The notes under the pieces: generated by a model
What the model saw: the letters and a program-made list of their open reading frames with translations, nothing else
Database searches by the model: none
What the model was told of the DNA's origin: nothing
Shown here: positions 26,585 through 35,562 of the stretch, piece after piece
Numbering within the stretch: position 1 is the first letter of the stretch
Layout of the letters: each line of letters begins with the position of its first letter
Program-made: the position numbers and the translations under genes
Source: Rouxiella silvae
GTDB lineage: Bacteria; Pseudomonadota; Gammaproteobacteria; Enterobacterales; Enterobacteriaceae
Assembly (NCBI RefSeq): GCF_002093625.1
Contig: NZ_MRWD01000001.1
Span: forward strand, 172,922 to 236,921
DNA: 64,000 nucleotides
Reading direction: 5' to 3'

Positions 26585-28447
26585 TTACTTCCTGAAATAA
26601 GTCTGCTGAACGAAATCGGCAAAGTCCTGACACATCGCGTCATCGCCCTCGGCGTTATCTGCCAGCACACGTTGACCGTCTACCACCTTGATATGCACAT
26701 TAAGGTCAAAGTCCGCAGCAGGCTGTTCGCGCTCGGCGGATTCTGCAATCACATGCTGGGCTTCCTGCCATGCCGACTCAACCGTTTGGTTACAGGCTTG
26801 GGCGAGATAGTCTGGATTGAAACCTTCCCCCGTTAGGCTGCGCAGCGTTTGGTCGTGACTCACGCTGTTGCCAGGCGCCCAGTAATGTTTTGCCAAATCG
26901 GGACCAATCGCCGGATTATCGGTCAAATAGCCGTCACGCTTGAGGAAGAAGGCACGCGTTTGTTCAACGGCCATCAGCGCCAGTAAATAGCCCTGATAGG
27001 AACAGGCTGACTCCAGCGACAGCAGGTGCGGCACCGCAAGCGTAGGCCTTGGGCTACCGGCCACGCCGAGGATATGTGTTTCAACGTCGCGAGCCAGCGC
27101 GGTAATCGCCTCAGGCGTACATTTCTCTTCCGGCCACTGATAAAGCTGCCATTCGAAATAAGGCATCAGCAAAATATGGCGTTCGTTAAACGCGCGCATT
27201 GGTTGGCGGGCGGCGATACTTTGTTCGATGAGCGCATCAGGCACCGCTTCACCGCGCTCGTTTTTGGCGTAACGCTTAAGCCAGTCGGCATCGTCGAGTA
27301 GGCTGTCGCAGAACATGGACTGCGTTTCGGCATAAGCCATTGAGGTTGGCGGGAACTCCTGCGAAAAGCACGGTGCGTTTTGGCGAATATTGGCAAAGTG
27401 CGCCGCGTGCCCGCCTTCGTGGAAGAGCGTGTTTAATCCGCTGGCACCGCTGCCAACCTGATCAGGCTTCGCCAGACTGGTAAAGTTAATCACCGCCGGA
27501 ACCCATTTTTCCTGATCGACAAACGGCGGCACGGGTCCGTGCATAAAACCGTTTTCATATTTACCTTCACGCACCAGCAAATCAAGCTGCATTTCAGCAC
27601 CATTAAAGCCGATATTCAGGCGTTTAAAGCTGTTTATCCAACGGCCTAACGAGTCGGCAAACGGGAAGTAGGGATCTAACTGACGCGTGACGTCTCCGGC
27701 GCTGGTAAAGCGAATGTTCCACGGCATCAACGCGGCATCGCCTTTGCGCGAAACCAGCTCATTAAGACTGCGCACGTTGGCTTCGCGCGTTTGCTCCTCA
27801 AAGCGGTCCAGAATGGCAAACAGCTGCTCGGGGGTCATCTGCTCCGTTTTATTGACTTTGTAATCAAAATAGTTACGGTAGCCGAGCTGACGCGCAAAGC
27901 GGTTACGCAGGGCAATAAGCTGTGGAAAACCATTATTGAGCAACCACTGTTCAAGCTCGCGCAGGGCAACCTGTGAGCTGCGGCGATACTCTTCGTTTTC
28001 ATTGGTGGCCTGATTGGTCAACAGCTCGCCGAGCGAGGCAGAAACTTGCTCCCCTTTGCTATTGAGATGGGTCAACCGATGCTGTTTGCGTTTACTGTAA
28101 AGGGCAGACTCGGCCTGAATAATTTCATCGAGTAACGCCTGTGCCTGAGGGTCTTCAATCGCATTACAGTCAAAAAAACGATACCAGCCGCGCAGACCTG
28201 TTAGCAAAGCCTCTCTTTCTTTACTTTTTGGCTCGGCTTCAACGGCAGCAATGTGTTCACGCAGCTCCGTCAGTCGGGTCGGATTAGCGACAAAGCGTTT
28301 AAACGTACTCTCAGATGCCGAGTAACGGGCAGAAACGTCGTCATCACCTGTGCCCATATAATTTTGCCAGAACAACTCTTCTTTAGTTTTATGCACCTTC
28401 AGATAGTCGTGATTCAGTGCTGAAAAATATTCCTGTGACTGTTTCAT
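26585..28447 (-). CDS. M3-like zinc metallopeptidase
   Basis: 620 residues. The zinc motif HEGGH is at 343-347 (LNTLFHEGGHAAHFA), followed by AETQSMFCDSLL, which supplies the downstream glutamate of the gluzincin type. The overall length and helical composition fit M3/M2-like oligopeptidases. No signal peptide, so it is cytoplasmic. It probably degrades short peptides. The gene stands alone, convergent with the flavin reductase and with ybiB upstream on the same strand 80 nt away. Confidence 0.8.
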   Translation of the reverse strand: MKQSQEYFSALNHDYLKVHKTKEELFWQNYMGTGDDDVSARYSASESTFKRFVANPTRLTELREHIAAVEAEPKSKEREALLTGLRGWYRFFDCNAIEDPQAQALLDEIIQAESALYSKRKQHRLTHLNSKGEQVSASLGELLTNQATNENEEYRRSSQVALRELEQWLLNNGFPQLIALRNRFARQLGYRNYFDYKVNKTEQMTPEQLFAILDRFEEQTREANVRSLNELVSRKGDAALMPWNIRFTSAGDVTRQLDPYFPFADSLGRWINSFKRLNIGFNGAEMQLDLLVREGKYENGFMHGPVPPFVDQEKWVPAVINFTSLAKPDQVGSGASGLNTLFHEGGHAAHFANIRQNAPCFSQEFPPTSMAYAETQSMFCDSLLDDADWLKRYAKNERGEAVPDALIEQSIAARQPMRAFNERHILLMPYFEWQLYQWPEEKCTPEAITALARDVETHILGVAGSPRPTLAVPHLLSLESACSYQGYLLALMAVEQTRAFFLKRDGYLTDNPAIGPDLAKHYWAPGNSVSHDQTLRSLTGEGFNPDYLAQACNQTVESAWQEAQHVIAESAEREQPAADFDLNVHIKVVDGQRVLADNAEGDDAMCQDFADFVQQTYFRK

Positions 28448-28528
28448 AGCGCCCTTCTTGGCTGAAAGTAAAAGAGATTATTAACTGAGTGTAATTTTAG
28501 AGCCAGTGTCTGTCGACGGCAGTTGATG

Positions 28529-29491
28529 CTAAAAGAGCTGCTCTACCCGCGTCTGCGCGTCTGTCATCGATTCGGCCTGGTCGGTGGCAACTAGACAGCA
28601 GGCCAGCTGATTAAGAATAGCCTGCGGCACGGCAACTTTTGCCTGCAAACAGTCATTTATCCAGTCGGCGGTCGTTTGCGCGTCTTTAGCACTCGGTAAG
28701 TTTTGCGCGCTAAACTCCTGACGCTCGAGTAAAATTCTTTGCTCACCCACACCAATCAGATGCACGGGTGCACTGCGTAGTGGATTGGCATAAATCTCGC
28801 CTTCCGTCCCCTGCGATAGCAGCGCACGGCCTGAGACATCGTGGAAAAAGGAAGAGACACGCTGAATGTATTCGGGATGAGAAACGCTGGCTAAACGCAG
28901 CGCAGTCTGCTCAACAAACGGCGTTGCCAATTTGGCCAAGGTGTGACTGCTGTTGCGCACGCCCATCTGCCAGCGAAGCTGAAGCTGTTTGTCGATAGGC
29001 GGGCAAAGCAGCGAAACCGGAATAAACACCGGGCCGCGCCCTGAATCGAGCATGGCCTGCGCCTCTTCCCCCGAATTGGCAGCGGCAATGCCCAGCGCCT
29101 GAAAAATCTCAAAACTGGTGACGCGACCAGGATCTGAAGTCACACCGTGAACCACCACCGGCAGGCCGAGGCGATGCAATAAAATAGCCAGCAGCGGTGT
29201 CAGATTAGCCTGTTTACGTGCGCCGTTATAGCTGGGAATAACCACCGGCATGGGTCTGTCATTAGGGGCTTGCAGGCGAAGCGTCTGCTCTTCCATGGCC
29301 TGATAAAAGCCCAGCATTTCCTGCTCGTCTTCGCCTTTAATACGAAAGGCAATTAATAAACCGCCAAGCTGCAAATCAGGCACTTCGCCCGCCAGCATCA
29401 GGCGGTAAAGCGCCAGCGACTGCTCCCTGTCGAGCGAGCGAGCATGATTTTTCCCGCGCCCAACTTCTTTAATAATTTTTGTGTAATCCAT
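28529..29491 (-). CDS. ybiB: YbiB, anthranilate phosphoribosyltransferase-like (TrpD2) DNA-binding protein
   Basis: 320 residues, the same as E. coli YbiB. The N-terminus MDYTKIIKEVGRGKNHARSLDREQSL and VVIPSYNGARKQANLTPLLAILLHRLGLPVVVHGV match the TrpD2 family. It has the type 3 nucleoside phosphorylase/phosphoribosyltransferase fold, but E. coli YbiB binds nucleic acid and lacks TrpD activity. The 25-codon ORF extension upstream is not conserved, so the ATG at 29491 is chosen. It lies just downstream of dinG on the same strand, as in E. coli, where the pair is linked to DNA damage. Confidence 0.93.
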   Translation of the reverse strand: MDYTKIIKEVGRGKNHARSLDREQSLALYRLMLAGEVPDLQLGGLLIAFRIKGEDEQEMLGFYQAMEEQTLRLQAPNDRPMPVVIPSYNGARKQANLTPLLAILLHRLGLPVVVHGVTSDPGRVTSFEIFQALGIAAANSGEEAQAMLDSGRGPVFIPVSLLCPPIDKQLQLRWQMGVRNSSHTLAKLATPFVEQTALRLASVSHPEYIQRVSSFFHDVSGRALLSQGTEGEIYANPLRSAPVHLIGVGEQRILLERQEFSAQNLPSAKDAQTTADWINDCLQAKVAVPQAILNQLACCLVATDQAESMTDAQTRVEQLF

Positions 29492-29573
29492 CGTTCTTCC
29501 CTCACCTGCGAATCCCACCAGCATAACCCAGCCTTTCACAGGGAGAAACCTTGTCATCCGGCACAATTCGACG

Positions 29574-31736
29574 TTAGCGTTTCTTTCGTGCCTTGACCAC
29601 TTTGGTTTTAGTCAATGCAACGTATTTATTAAAGCCTGGCTCGGGCATTCCACGCTGTTCGATAGGAAAAACCGGCAGTGCGGCCAGCAGTCGTGGACCG
29701 TAATTTTTGGTGATCAATCGCCGGTCGTAGATAACAATTTCACCGCGACACTCGTGGCTGCGGATCAATCGCCCGACCTGCTGGATAAGATTAAACGACG
29801 CACTCGGCAAGCTCTGCACTTCGAAAGGATAGCGTTTTAATGTTTTCAGCCATTCACCTTCGGTGAGGATCACCGGACTGTCGATCGGCGGGAAGGCGAT
29901 TTTATGAATGTGCACCTGAGTCAGCAGGTCCCCTTTGAGGTCCAACCCTTCGGCAAACGACTGCAGTCCGATAAGCACGCTGACGCTTCCTGCCTCAACC
30001 CGTTTGCGATGCTCCTCAACCAGTCGATATCTCGGCTGGTCGCCCTGCACCAGCAGCATCAGCCGCAGGTCGGGCATCAGTTCAACAAACTGCTGCAGCG
30101 CACGATTACTGGCAAACAGTACTAGCATGCCTTTGTGTTTTTCATTCGCCAGCTCGGCACGGAAAAAATCGCTCATCTCCTGAATATGCTGCGCTTCGTT
30201 GGCCATTAAAGGCTCGGTGCGCATTTGGGGAATCACGATTTTTCCCTGACTGCGATGATTAAACGGTGAATCGAGGCTGATAAACAGGTCGCCAGCCCTC
30301 TCGTTCAGGCCGCTCATTTCCTGCAGGCGGGCGAAGCTGTTGAGTGAGCGTAGCGTCGCGGAGGTGATGACTACGTGCGGCACCTTGCGCCAAAGCATTT
30401 TTTCAAGCTGCTCGCTGACACGTATGCCAACGCAGTGGAATATCAGGTGAGTCTGGTTATCGAAATATTGCCGCGTCACCCATTTTCCAATCGGTGCATT
30501 GGAGGCTTTATCTAGCGCCGCCAGCCGCCAAAGCTTGGTCATGGTTTCGAGATAACCTAGCATGCGGCTCATGTGCAAAATGGCGCGATGCAAACGTAAA
30601 ACGTCATGCTTACCGGTTTTTTCGCTGAGGTCGTTAACCATATACTCAGCCAGTCCGCGCAGCGCATCGGTCAGCTTGAACTGTCGAGCACAAAGCTCGG
30701 TAAGCTCCGGCGGCAGCGCGCCCATTTCGAAGCGATGCTCGGCCTCTGGCTCGTTCGGCGGTAAAAACTGATTAATCTGCTGCTCAATCAGCAGCAGCAG
30801 TTCGCGCATCTCGGCCACGTGATTTTGCAGACGTTCGGCATTGGCCAGCGGCGGCGGATTTTTAGGGGTAAACAGCGCGAGACATTGTTCAATCTGGCGC
30901 ATAAAGTTGTCGAGCTGCAGATGATTCCACACAGCGGTAATTTCAGCGTCCACCTCCAGCGCATCACGTGCCACATCGGGAAGGTGATGCCCTTCGTCAA
31001 GCACCAGCAGCAAGTCTTTGGCATTCGGCAATACGGACTCGGACTCCAGCGCGGCCATTACCAGCGCGTGGTTCGTCACCACCACGTCGGCGCTTTCAAT
31101 CTCTTTGCGTGCCACGAAGTAAGGGCATTCGCGATAGTAGTGACAATTACGGCCCAAACAGTTGGCTTTGTCAGTGCTGATTTTTAGCCACAGCGGATCC
31201 TGAATGGTTTTTTTATAGTGATCGCGCAGGCCGTCCCACTCATAGCGGGTTAAGGCCTTTTCGAGCGTGTTGCAAAACTGTTGTTCTTCCGTGCTTGAGG
31301 GCGCCAGTTCATCGCCTAAAAACAGCCCGAGGTCGCCCTGCGCATTTTCAGTGCTCATCATCGACAGGTTGCGCGGGCACACATAACGCCCACGGCCGAA
31401 CGCCCCGGTAAATTTCAGGTCTGGAATAATTTTTTTAAGCAGCGGCAGGTCTTTACTGAAGATCTGATCCTGAAGCGCCACGTTGGCGGTGCTGACCACC
31501 AACGGCTTCTCCTCGGCCCGACTCACGGCAATACCCGGAATAAGGTACGACAAGGTTTTGCCCACGCCGGTCGGCGCCTCAATGGCGAGGTGGCGGGCAG
31601 AATCACTGGTCAATGCCTTCGCGACCTCAGCTATCATTTGTCGCTGAGGAGCTCGGGAGATAAAATCCGGAATTTGCTGCTGTAGGGCTTTGTACCACTG
31701 GCTAATCTGATCTTTTACTGCGGAGGACAGCGCCAT
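29574..31736 (-). CDS. dinG: ATP-dependent DNA helicase DinG
   Basis: 720 residues (E. coli 716). XPD-like 5'-3' helicase. Walker A TGVGKT has K60, the DEGH box is at 247-250, and the four iron-sulfur cysteines are C120, C193, C198 and C204. C-terminal motifs V and VI (VLIGLQSFAEGLDLKGD, LIQQVGRLIRS) are present. It unwinds R-loops and D-loops at replication-transcription conflicts. In E. coli it is in the SOS regulon. I looked for a CTGT-N8-ACAG box in the 100 nt upstream and found none. Confidence 0.96.
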   Translation of the reverse strand: MALSSAVKDQISQWYKALQQQIPDFISRAPQRQMIAEVAKALTSDSARHLAIEAPTGVGKTLSYLIPGIAVSRAEEKPLVVSTANVALQDQIFSKDLPLLKKIIPDLKFTGAFGRGRYVCPRNLSMMSTENAQGDLGLFLGDELAPSSTEEQQFCNTLEKALTRYEWDGLRDHYKKTIQDPLWLKISTDKANCLGRNCHYYRECPYFVARKEIESADVVVTNHALVMAALESESVLPNAKDLLLVLDEGHHLPDVARDALEVDAEITAVWNHLQLDNFMRQIEQCLALFTPKNPPPLANAERLQNHVAEMRELLLLIEQQINQFLPPNEPEAEHRFEMGALPPELTELCARQFKLTDALRGLAEYMVNDLSEKTGKHDVLRLHRAILHMSRMLGYLETMTKLWRLAALDKASNAPIGKWVTRQYFDNQTHLIFHCVGIRVSEQLEKMLWRKVPHVVITSATLRSLNSFARLQEMSGLNERAGDLFISLDSPFNHRSQGKIVIPQMRTEPLMANEAQHIQEMSDFFRAELANEKHKGMLVLFASNRALQQFVELMPDLRLMLLVQGDQPRYRLVEEHRKRVEAGSVSVLIGLQSFAEGLDLKGDLLTQVHIHKIAFPPIDSPVILTEGEWLKTLKRYPFEVQSLPSASFNLIQQVGRLIRSHECRGEIVIYDRRLITKNYGPRLLAALPVFPIEQRGMPEPGFNKYVALTKTKVVKARKKR

Positions 31737-32022
31737 GCATCTCTTATCGTTTTCATATGTTGTGGTTATTGTCCCACACTCGTCCGCTCACGTCAGCCGC
31801 AAATTGAATAGCCAACCCTATTATTAGCTAGCTTATTAAAATCATTCACTTAAAAAAAATAAAGTTCATTTTCATATGTCATAAATTGATCACAAATATA
31901 AGGTAAAAAACTCTCGCTGAACAAATTTCCGCTTAGATGGAAATGACAGTACACATGATGAATAGCGTCTTTAAATAAATAACGTTTGACAGAACGTTTA
32001 AACGAAAAATACAGGGTTAACA
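31737..32022. other. Divergent region between dinG and the porin gene
   Basis: 286 nt, AT-rich. A -35-like TTGACA lies at 31987-31992 and the palindrome CGTTTAAACG at 31995-32004, close to the porin start. Porin promoters of this family are usually OmpR-controlled, but I could not recognise an OmpR array by eye. Confidence 0.4.
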
Positions 32023-33126
32023 ATGAAACGTAATCTTCTGGCAATATTAATCCCGTCATTACTGATTGCCTCAGGCGCACACGCAGCAGAAATCTATAAT
32101 AAAGACGGTAATAAACTCGACTTTTATGGTCGCGTTAAAGCCGAACACTATTTCTCTGATGCAAGCAGCAGCGACGGTGACCAGAGTTATGTACGTTTTG
32201 GCTTCAAAGGTCAGACTAAAATTAATGATTCCATCACCGGCTATGGCCAGTGGGAATATCAGGTCGCCGATAACATTTCTGAAGCACAGGGTTCAACAGG
32301 GTCTAAAACACGTCTTGGATTCGCGGGTCTGAAATTCAATGAGTTTGGCTCATTCGATTACGGCCGCAACTACGGTGCGCTGTACGACGTCGCAGGCTGG
32401 ACGGATATGTTCCCTGAGTTTGGCGGCGACGGCTACACCAAAGCTGACCGCTTTATGACTGGCCGTGGCAACGGCATGGCGACCTACCGCAACCGCGGCT
32501 TCTTCGGCCTGGTTGACGGCTTAAACTTTGCCCTGCAATACCAAGGTAAAAACGACGACACCAGCACCCGCTCTGCCAGCACGGCAAACGGCGACGGTTA
32601 CGCTGTTTCTGCAACCTACGACATCGGTGCAGGCATCAGCGCAGGTGCGGCTTATACCTCTTCTGACCGTACTAATACGCAAACCAATTCAGCTTTGGGT
32701 AAAGGCGATAAAGCCACAGCCTGGAACGCCGGTTTAAAATATGACAATAACGGCGTTTATTTAGCCGCACTTTATGCTGAAACTAACCGCATGATCGCAA
32801 TTACTGCGCCTGCCGGTGTTTCAAGTCTGACCTCTTCGTCTGTAAGCGGTTATGCGCAAAAAACCCAGACCTATGAAGCCGTGGCACAATATCAATTCGA
32901 TTGGGGTCTGCGTCCTTCTCTGGGATATGTACAAACCAAGGCGAAAGATATTGAAGGCATCGGTGATGCAGATTTAACCAAATATATCGACGTCGCGGCG
33001 ACTTATTACTTCAATAAGAATATGTCGACCTTTGTTGATTATAAAATCAACCGTCTGAGCAGTGATAATAAATTAGGTCTGAACACTGACAACGTTGTTG
33101 CTCTCGGCCTGACTTACCAGTTCTAA
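32023..33126 (+). CDS. General outer membrane porin (OmpC/OmpF/PhoE family)
   Basis: 367 residues. The signal peptide is at 1-21 ([28 protein letters not shown]). A 16-strand trimeric barrel with the constriction loop 3 segment ([42 protein letters not shown]) and the terminal phenylalanine in [10 protein letters not shown]. It allows passive diffusion of small hydrophilic solutes. PEFGGD in loop 3 is typical of OmpC/OmpF types. Which paralogue this is cannot be settled without comparing all porins of the genome. A good terminator follows. Confidence 0.9.
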   Translation: MKRNLLAILIPSLLIASGAHAAEIYNKDGNKLDFYGRVKAEHYFSDASSSDGDQSYVRFGFKGQTKINDSITGYGQWEYQVADNISEAQGSTGSKTRLGFAGLKFNEFGSFDYGRNYGALYDVAGWTDMFPEFGGDGYTKADRFMTGRGNGMATYRNRGFFGLVDGLNFALQYQGKNDDTSTRSASTANGDGYAVSATYDIGAGISAGAAYTSSDRTNTQTNSALGKGDKATAWNAGLKYDNNGVYLAALYAETNRMIAITAPAGVSSLTSSSVSGYAQKTQTYEAVAQYQFDWGLRPSLGYVQTKAKDIEGIGDADLTKYIDVAATYYFNKNMSTFVDYKINRLSSDNKLGLNTDNVVALGLTYQF

Positions 33127-33166
33127 AAATAAGACCTCGCTTCATTTAAATTTCATTGGATTTTTT

Positions 33167-33192
33167 GCCGGGCTCATCCCCCGGCTTTTTTT
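33167..33192 (+). terminator. Intrinsic terminator after the porin gene
   Basis: GCCGGG (33167-33172) pairs with CCCGGC (33180-33185), followed by seven T. Confidence 0.85.
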
Positions 33193-33318
33193 CGTCATAT
33201 GAAAAGCTTATCCAGATCAACTTTCTGCCCCCTTCCCCTTCCCTAGCTTGCTGAATCTGCTAAAGTTTTACCTATTAAAAATTTTTCATAATCCCACCCT
33301 CACAGGACGATAAAGATA

Positions 33319-34134
33319 ATGATGAAGAAAGCTTCACTCTATAGCACCACCGCACTGGTATTTTTGGCGTTGACCGGCTGTGCGCAGCAGTCTACATCGC
33401 AGGCTGATGCGCAGTTAAACGATCAGTCAGTGATGGCGCTGAACTGGTTCCAGCAGTCTGGTGAATATCAGGCGCTGACTTATCAGGCCTTTAATGCAGC
33501 AACCTTCGCTTTTGACAAAGCACAGTCGCTGACCGGCAAACCTAAGGCCGTTGTCGTTGACCTCGATGAAACCATGATAGACAACAGCGCCTACAGTGCC
33601 TGGCAGGTAAAAGCCAACAAGTCGTTTGATCCGAAAACCTGGTCTCAGTGGACCCATGCCGAGCAGGCTAAAGCCGTGCCGGGTGCGGTGAGCTTTGCTC
33701 AGTACGTCGACAGCCACGGTGGGATTATGTTCTATGTCTCGAACCGTGACCAAAAAGACTACGCCGCTACCGTTGCCAATTTGAAGCGCCTAGGTTTCCC
33801 TAACGTGAACGAAAAAACCGTTCGCCTGAGCACCACCACGTCTAACAAGCAGGCGCGTTTTGATGCTATCAAAAGCGAAGGCTATAACATCGTGATTTAC
33901 GCTGGCGACAACCTAAACGACTTTGGTGCAGCCACTTACCATAAAGGCAACGAGGAGCGTCGCAACTTCGTGAACAGCAATCACAACCTGTTCGGCACCC
34001 AATTTATTGTTCTGCCGAACCCGCTGTACGGTGATTGGGAAAGTGGTTTGGCTCCAGGGTACAACAAGCTGACTCCAGAACAGAAACTGCAGGTGCGCAG
34101 TCAAGCGCTGAGAGCGTGGAAAGGCGCACAATAA
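33319..34134 (+). CDS. e(P4)-type acid phosphatase/5'-nucleotidase lipoprotein
   Basis: 271 residues. The N-terminal lipoprotein signal ends at LTGC (Cys21). The HAD fold begins with the DDDD-type motif VVVDLDETMIDNSAYSAWQ and continues with VSNRDQKDYAATVANLKRLGFP and the late motif YAGDNLNDFG. This fits the acid phosphatase (class B/e(P4), HAD IIIB) family of Haemophilus Hel, which dephosphorylates NMN and nucleotides at the outer membrane so that nucleosides can be taken up. The start may be 33319 or the next ATG at 33322. It is a single gene. A hairpin with arms TAGCCCCTTT/AAAGGGGCTA follows at 34151-34189. Confidence 0.88.
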   Translation: MMKKASLYSTTALVFLALTGCAQQSTSQADAQLNDQSVMALNWFQQSGEYQALTYQAFNAATFAFDKAQSLTGKPKAVVVDLDETMIDNSAYSAWQVKANKSFDPKTWSQWTHAEQAKAVPGAVSFAQYVDSHGGIMFYVSNRDQKDYAATVANLKRLGFPNVNEKTVRLSTTTSNKQARFDAIKSEGYNIVIYAGDNLNDFGAATYHKGNEERRNFVNSNHNLFGTQFIVLPNPLYGDWESGLAPGYNKLTPEQKLQVRSQALRAWKGAQ

Positions 34135-34206
34135 TTTAATAACAGACAGCTAGCCCCTTTCCACGAACTTGCTACGGGAAAAGGGGCTAACAATAAAGAG
34201 ATCATA

Positions 34207-34752
34207 CTATTTCGCAAGGCGGCCCAATGGTTTATACATCACGCTCGTTGAGTCATAAATCCCTTCGGTTGACAGCGCATACCCCGGGATCACGCCACAC
34301 AGCGCATACCCTAAATGATGATAAAGCGTCTGCGCCTCGCTGCCGGTGACCGTGTCGAGCACCAACAGAGTTTTTCCAAGGTCAGCGGCCAACTTTTCAA
34401 TCGTCTGCATCAATTTTCTGGCAATCCCCTGCCTTCTTGCATCGGGGTGAACCAATAACTTCACCACGTCCGCGCGATGCTGTCCGTTGCCAGGCATATC
34501 AATCACCAGTTGAACGGTGCCCACTATCTTGCCGTGAAGGCGTGCCACCAAAATACGGCGCTCTCCGGCGGCAAAGGCTGGCAAAAGTTTATGCCAAAAA
34601 GCTAACGCCTCGGTCTGACCAAAAGGTGGCACAAATCCCACGCTGGCGCCCAACTGCACGCAGCCGTCAAGGGTTTCGGCGAGTCCCAATAAATCAGCTT
34701 GGGAAAAGTCCTGCGAATATTGTTCACATCTCAGTTCACTGATGGTTATCAC
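34207..34752 (-). CDS. GNAT-family N-acetyltransferase
   Basis: 181 residues. The acetyl-CoA-binding core is visible: VVKLLVHPDARRQGIARKLMQTIEKLAADLGKTLLVLDT (Q/RxxGxG/A-type loop at ARRQGIA), then AQTLYHHLGYALCGVIPGYAL. It is expected to acetylate a small amine or peptide; the substrate is unknown. It lies 15 nt after an XRE-cupin regulator gene on the same strand, so the two are probably one operon with the regulator first. AGGAGAA lies about 8 nt before the ATG. Confidence 0.85.
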   Translation of the reverse strand: MITISELRCEQYSQDFSQADLLGLAETLDGCVQLGASVGFVPPFGQTEALAFWHKLLPAFAAGERRILVARLHGKIVGTVQLVIDMPGNGQHRADVVKLLVHPDARRQGIARKLMQTIEKLAADLGKTLLVLDTVTGSEAQTLYHHLGYALCGVIPGYALSTEGIYDSTSVMYKPLGRLAK

Positions 34753-34767
34753 GATGTTCTCCTGGTG

Positions 34768-35322
34768 TTAAGGACGACAAATCACAATGCTGTAATGGGC
34801 CTCTTCCTCGCCGGGGACGTGGAAAGTTGACGTGCCATTAAGATGAAAACGCAGGCAGTCCCCCACCTCAAGGCGGTATTGCTGCGTGTCCAGACGCAGT
34901 TCGAGAACGCCAGAGATCATCCAGATATGCTGCTCTAGCCCGAATACAGGCGGGGCTTCGTAATGAATGGTGGCTCCGGGCTGCAAGCGGCCGGACATAA
35001 ATTCGGCATGAAAATCTTTAGCCGGTGGCGAAATTGAACGCCGCTCAAAACCTGTCTGCGTGTCGTGCCATACTGACTGCTGGCCGTGACGGATAAGTTC
35101 GGCAGGATTGTCCTCAAGATCCATCAATAACCTGGACGTAGTCAGCCCGTAAACTGCACTCAGCTTGCCCAGAAGCGACGCGGTTGGGCTTGTTTCTGCG
35201 CGCTCAATCCGCGACAGCGTTGCTCGGCTAATGCCTGTTTTATCAGCCAACATCTCAAGCGACCAATTGTTGTTTACCCGCAGCGTAGACAGCCTTTGCG
35301 CCAGTTTTTGCTCATCGTTCAT
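34768..35322 (-). CDS. XRE-family transcriptional regulator with C-terminal cupin domain
   Basis: 184 residues. The N-terminal HTH_3 domain (about 8-62: LRVNNNWSLEMLADKTGISRATLSRIERAETSPTASLLGKL) is followed by a small cupin (about 105-182, with HYEAPPVFGLEQHIWMISGVLELRL and GDCLRFHLNGTSTFHVP). Regulators of this build bind small metabolites in the cupin and often control a neighbouring enzyme or transporter gene, here the GNAT gene. It is divergent from the mlrA-like operon across 240 nt. Confidence 0.85.
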   Translation of the reverse strand: MNDEQKLAQRLSTLRVNNNWSLEMLADKTGISRATLSRIERAETSPTASLLGKLSAVYGLTTSRLLMDLEDNPAELIRHGQQSVWHDTQTGFERRSISPPAKDFHAEFMSGRLQPGATIHYEAPPVFGLEQHIWMISGVLELRLDTQQYRLEVGDCLRFHLNGTSTFHVPGEEEAHYSIVICRP

Positions 35323-35462
35323 CGGTATTATTCTCGCACATAGCTTCTCTTTTACGGGAATATATCTCTAATTTGAGAAATTGGCAATAAGCTAATCTTC
35401 CCTCCGCAACGGTCGCTATAATGGAGAGCATTTTTCACTTCTCTACCCCTTCCGCCCGTAAG

Positions 35463-35506
35463 TTGTACAACTTTATAAGTTGTACAAGAACAATATACTT
35501 GTACAA
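35463..35506 (+). promoter_or_regulatory. Three TTGTACAA palindromes, candidate MlrA-type operators
   Basis: TTGTACAA occurs at 35463-35470, 35480-35487 and 35499-35506, with start-to-start distances of 17 and 19 nt. The facing arms TTGTACA and TGTACAA are 11 and 13 nt apart. The MlrA box reported at E. coli csgD has the same arms about 12 nt apart. A -10-like TATACT (35494-35499) lies between copies two and three. The array is 57 nt upstream of the MlrA-like gene, so autoregulation is likely. Confidence 0.65.
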
Positions 35507-35562
35507 CTTGCCCCTGAACGGCTAGAGTTAATTCAGGCTCAGTAATTTAGCGGAATATCTTT

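Noticed and set aside
31737..31850. Possible SOS box in front of dinG
   Set aside because: No CTGT-N8-ACAG-type palindrome is present in the sequence immediately upstream, so LexA control is not claimed.
34151..34189. Hairpin TAGCCCCTTT/AAAGGGGCTA as a terminator
   Set aside because: The stem is perfect, but neither strand has a T-run after it, so it is mentioned only as a hairpin with the phosphatase gene.
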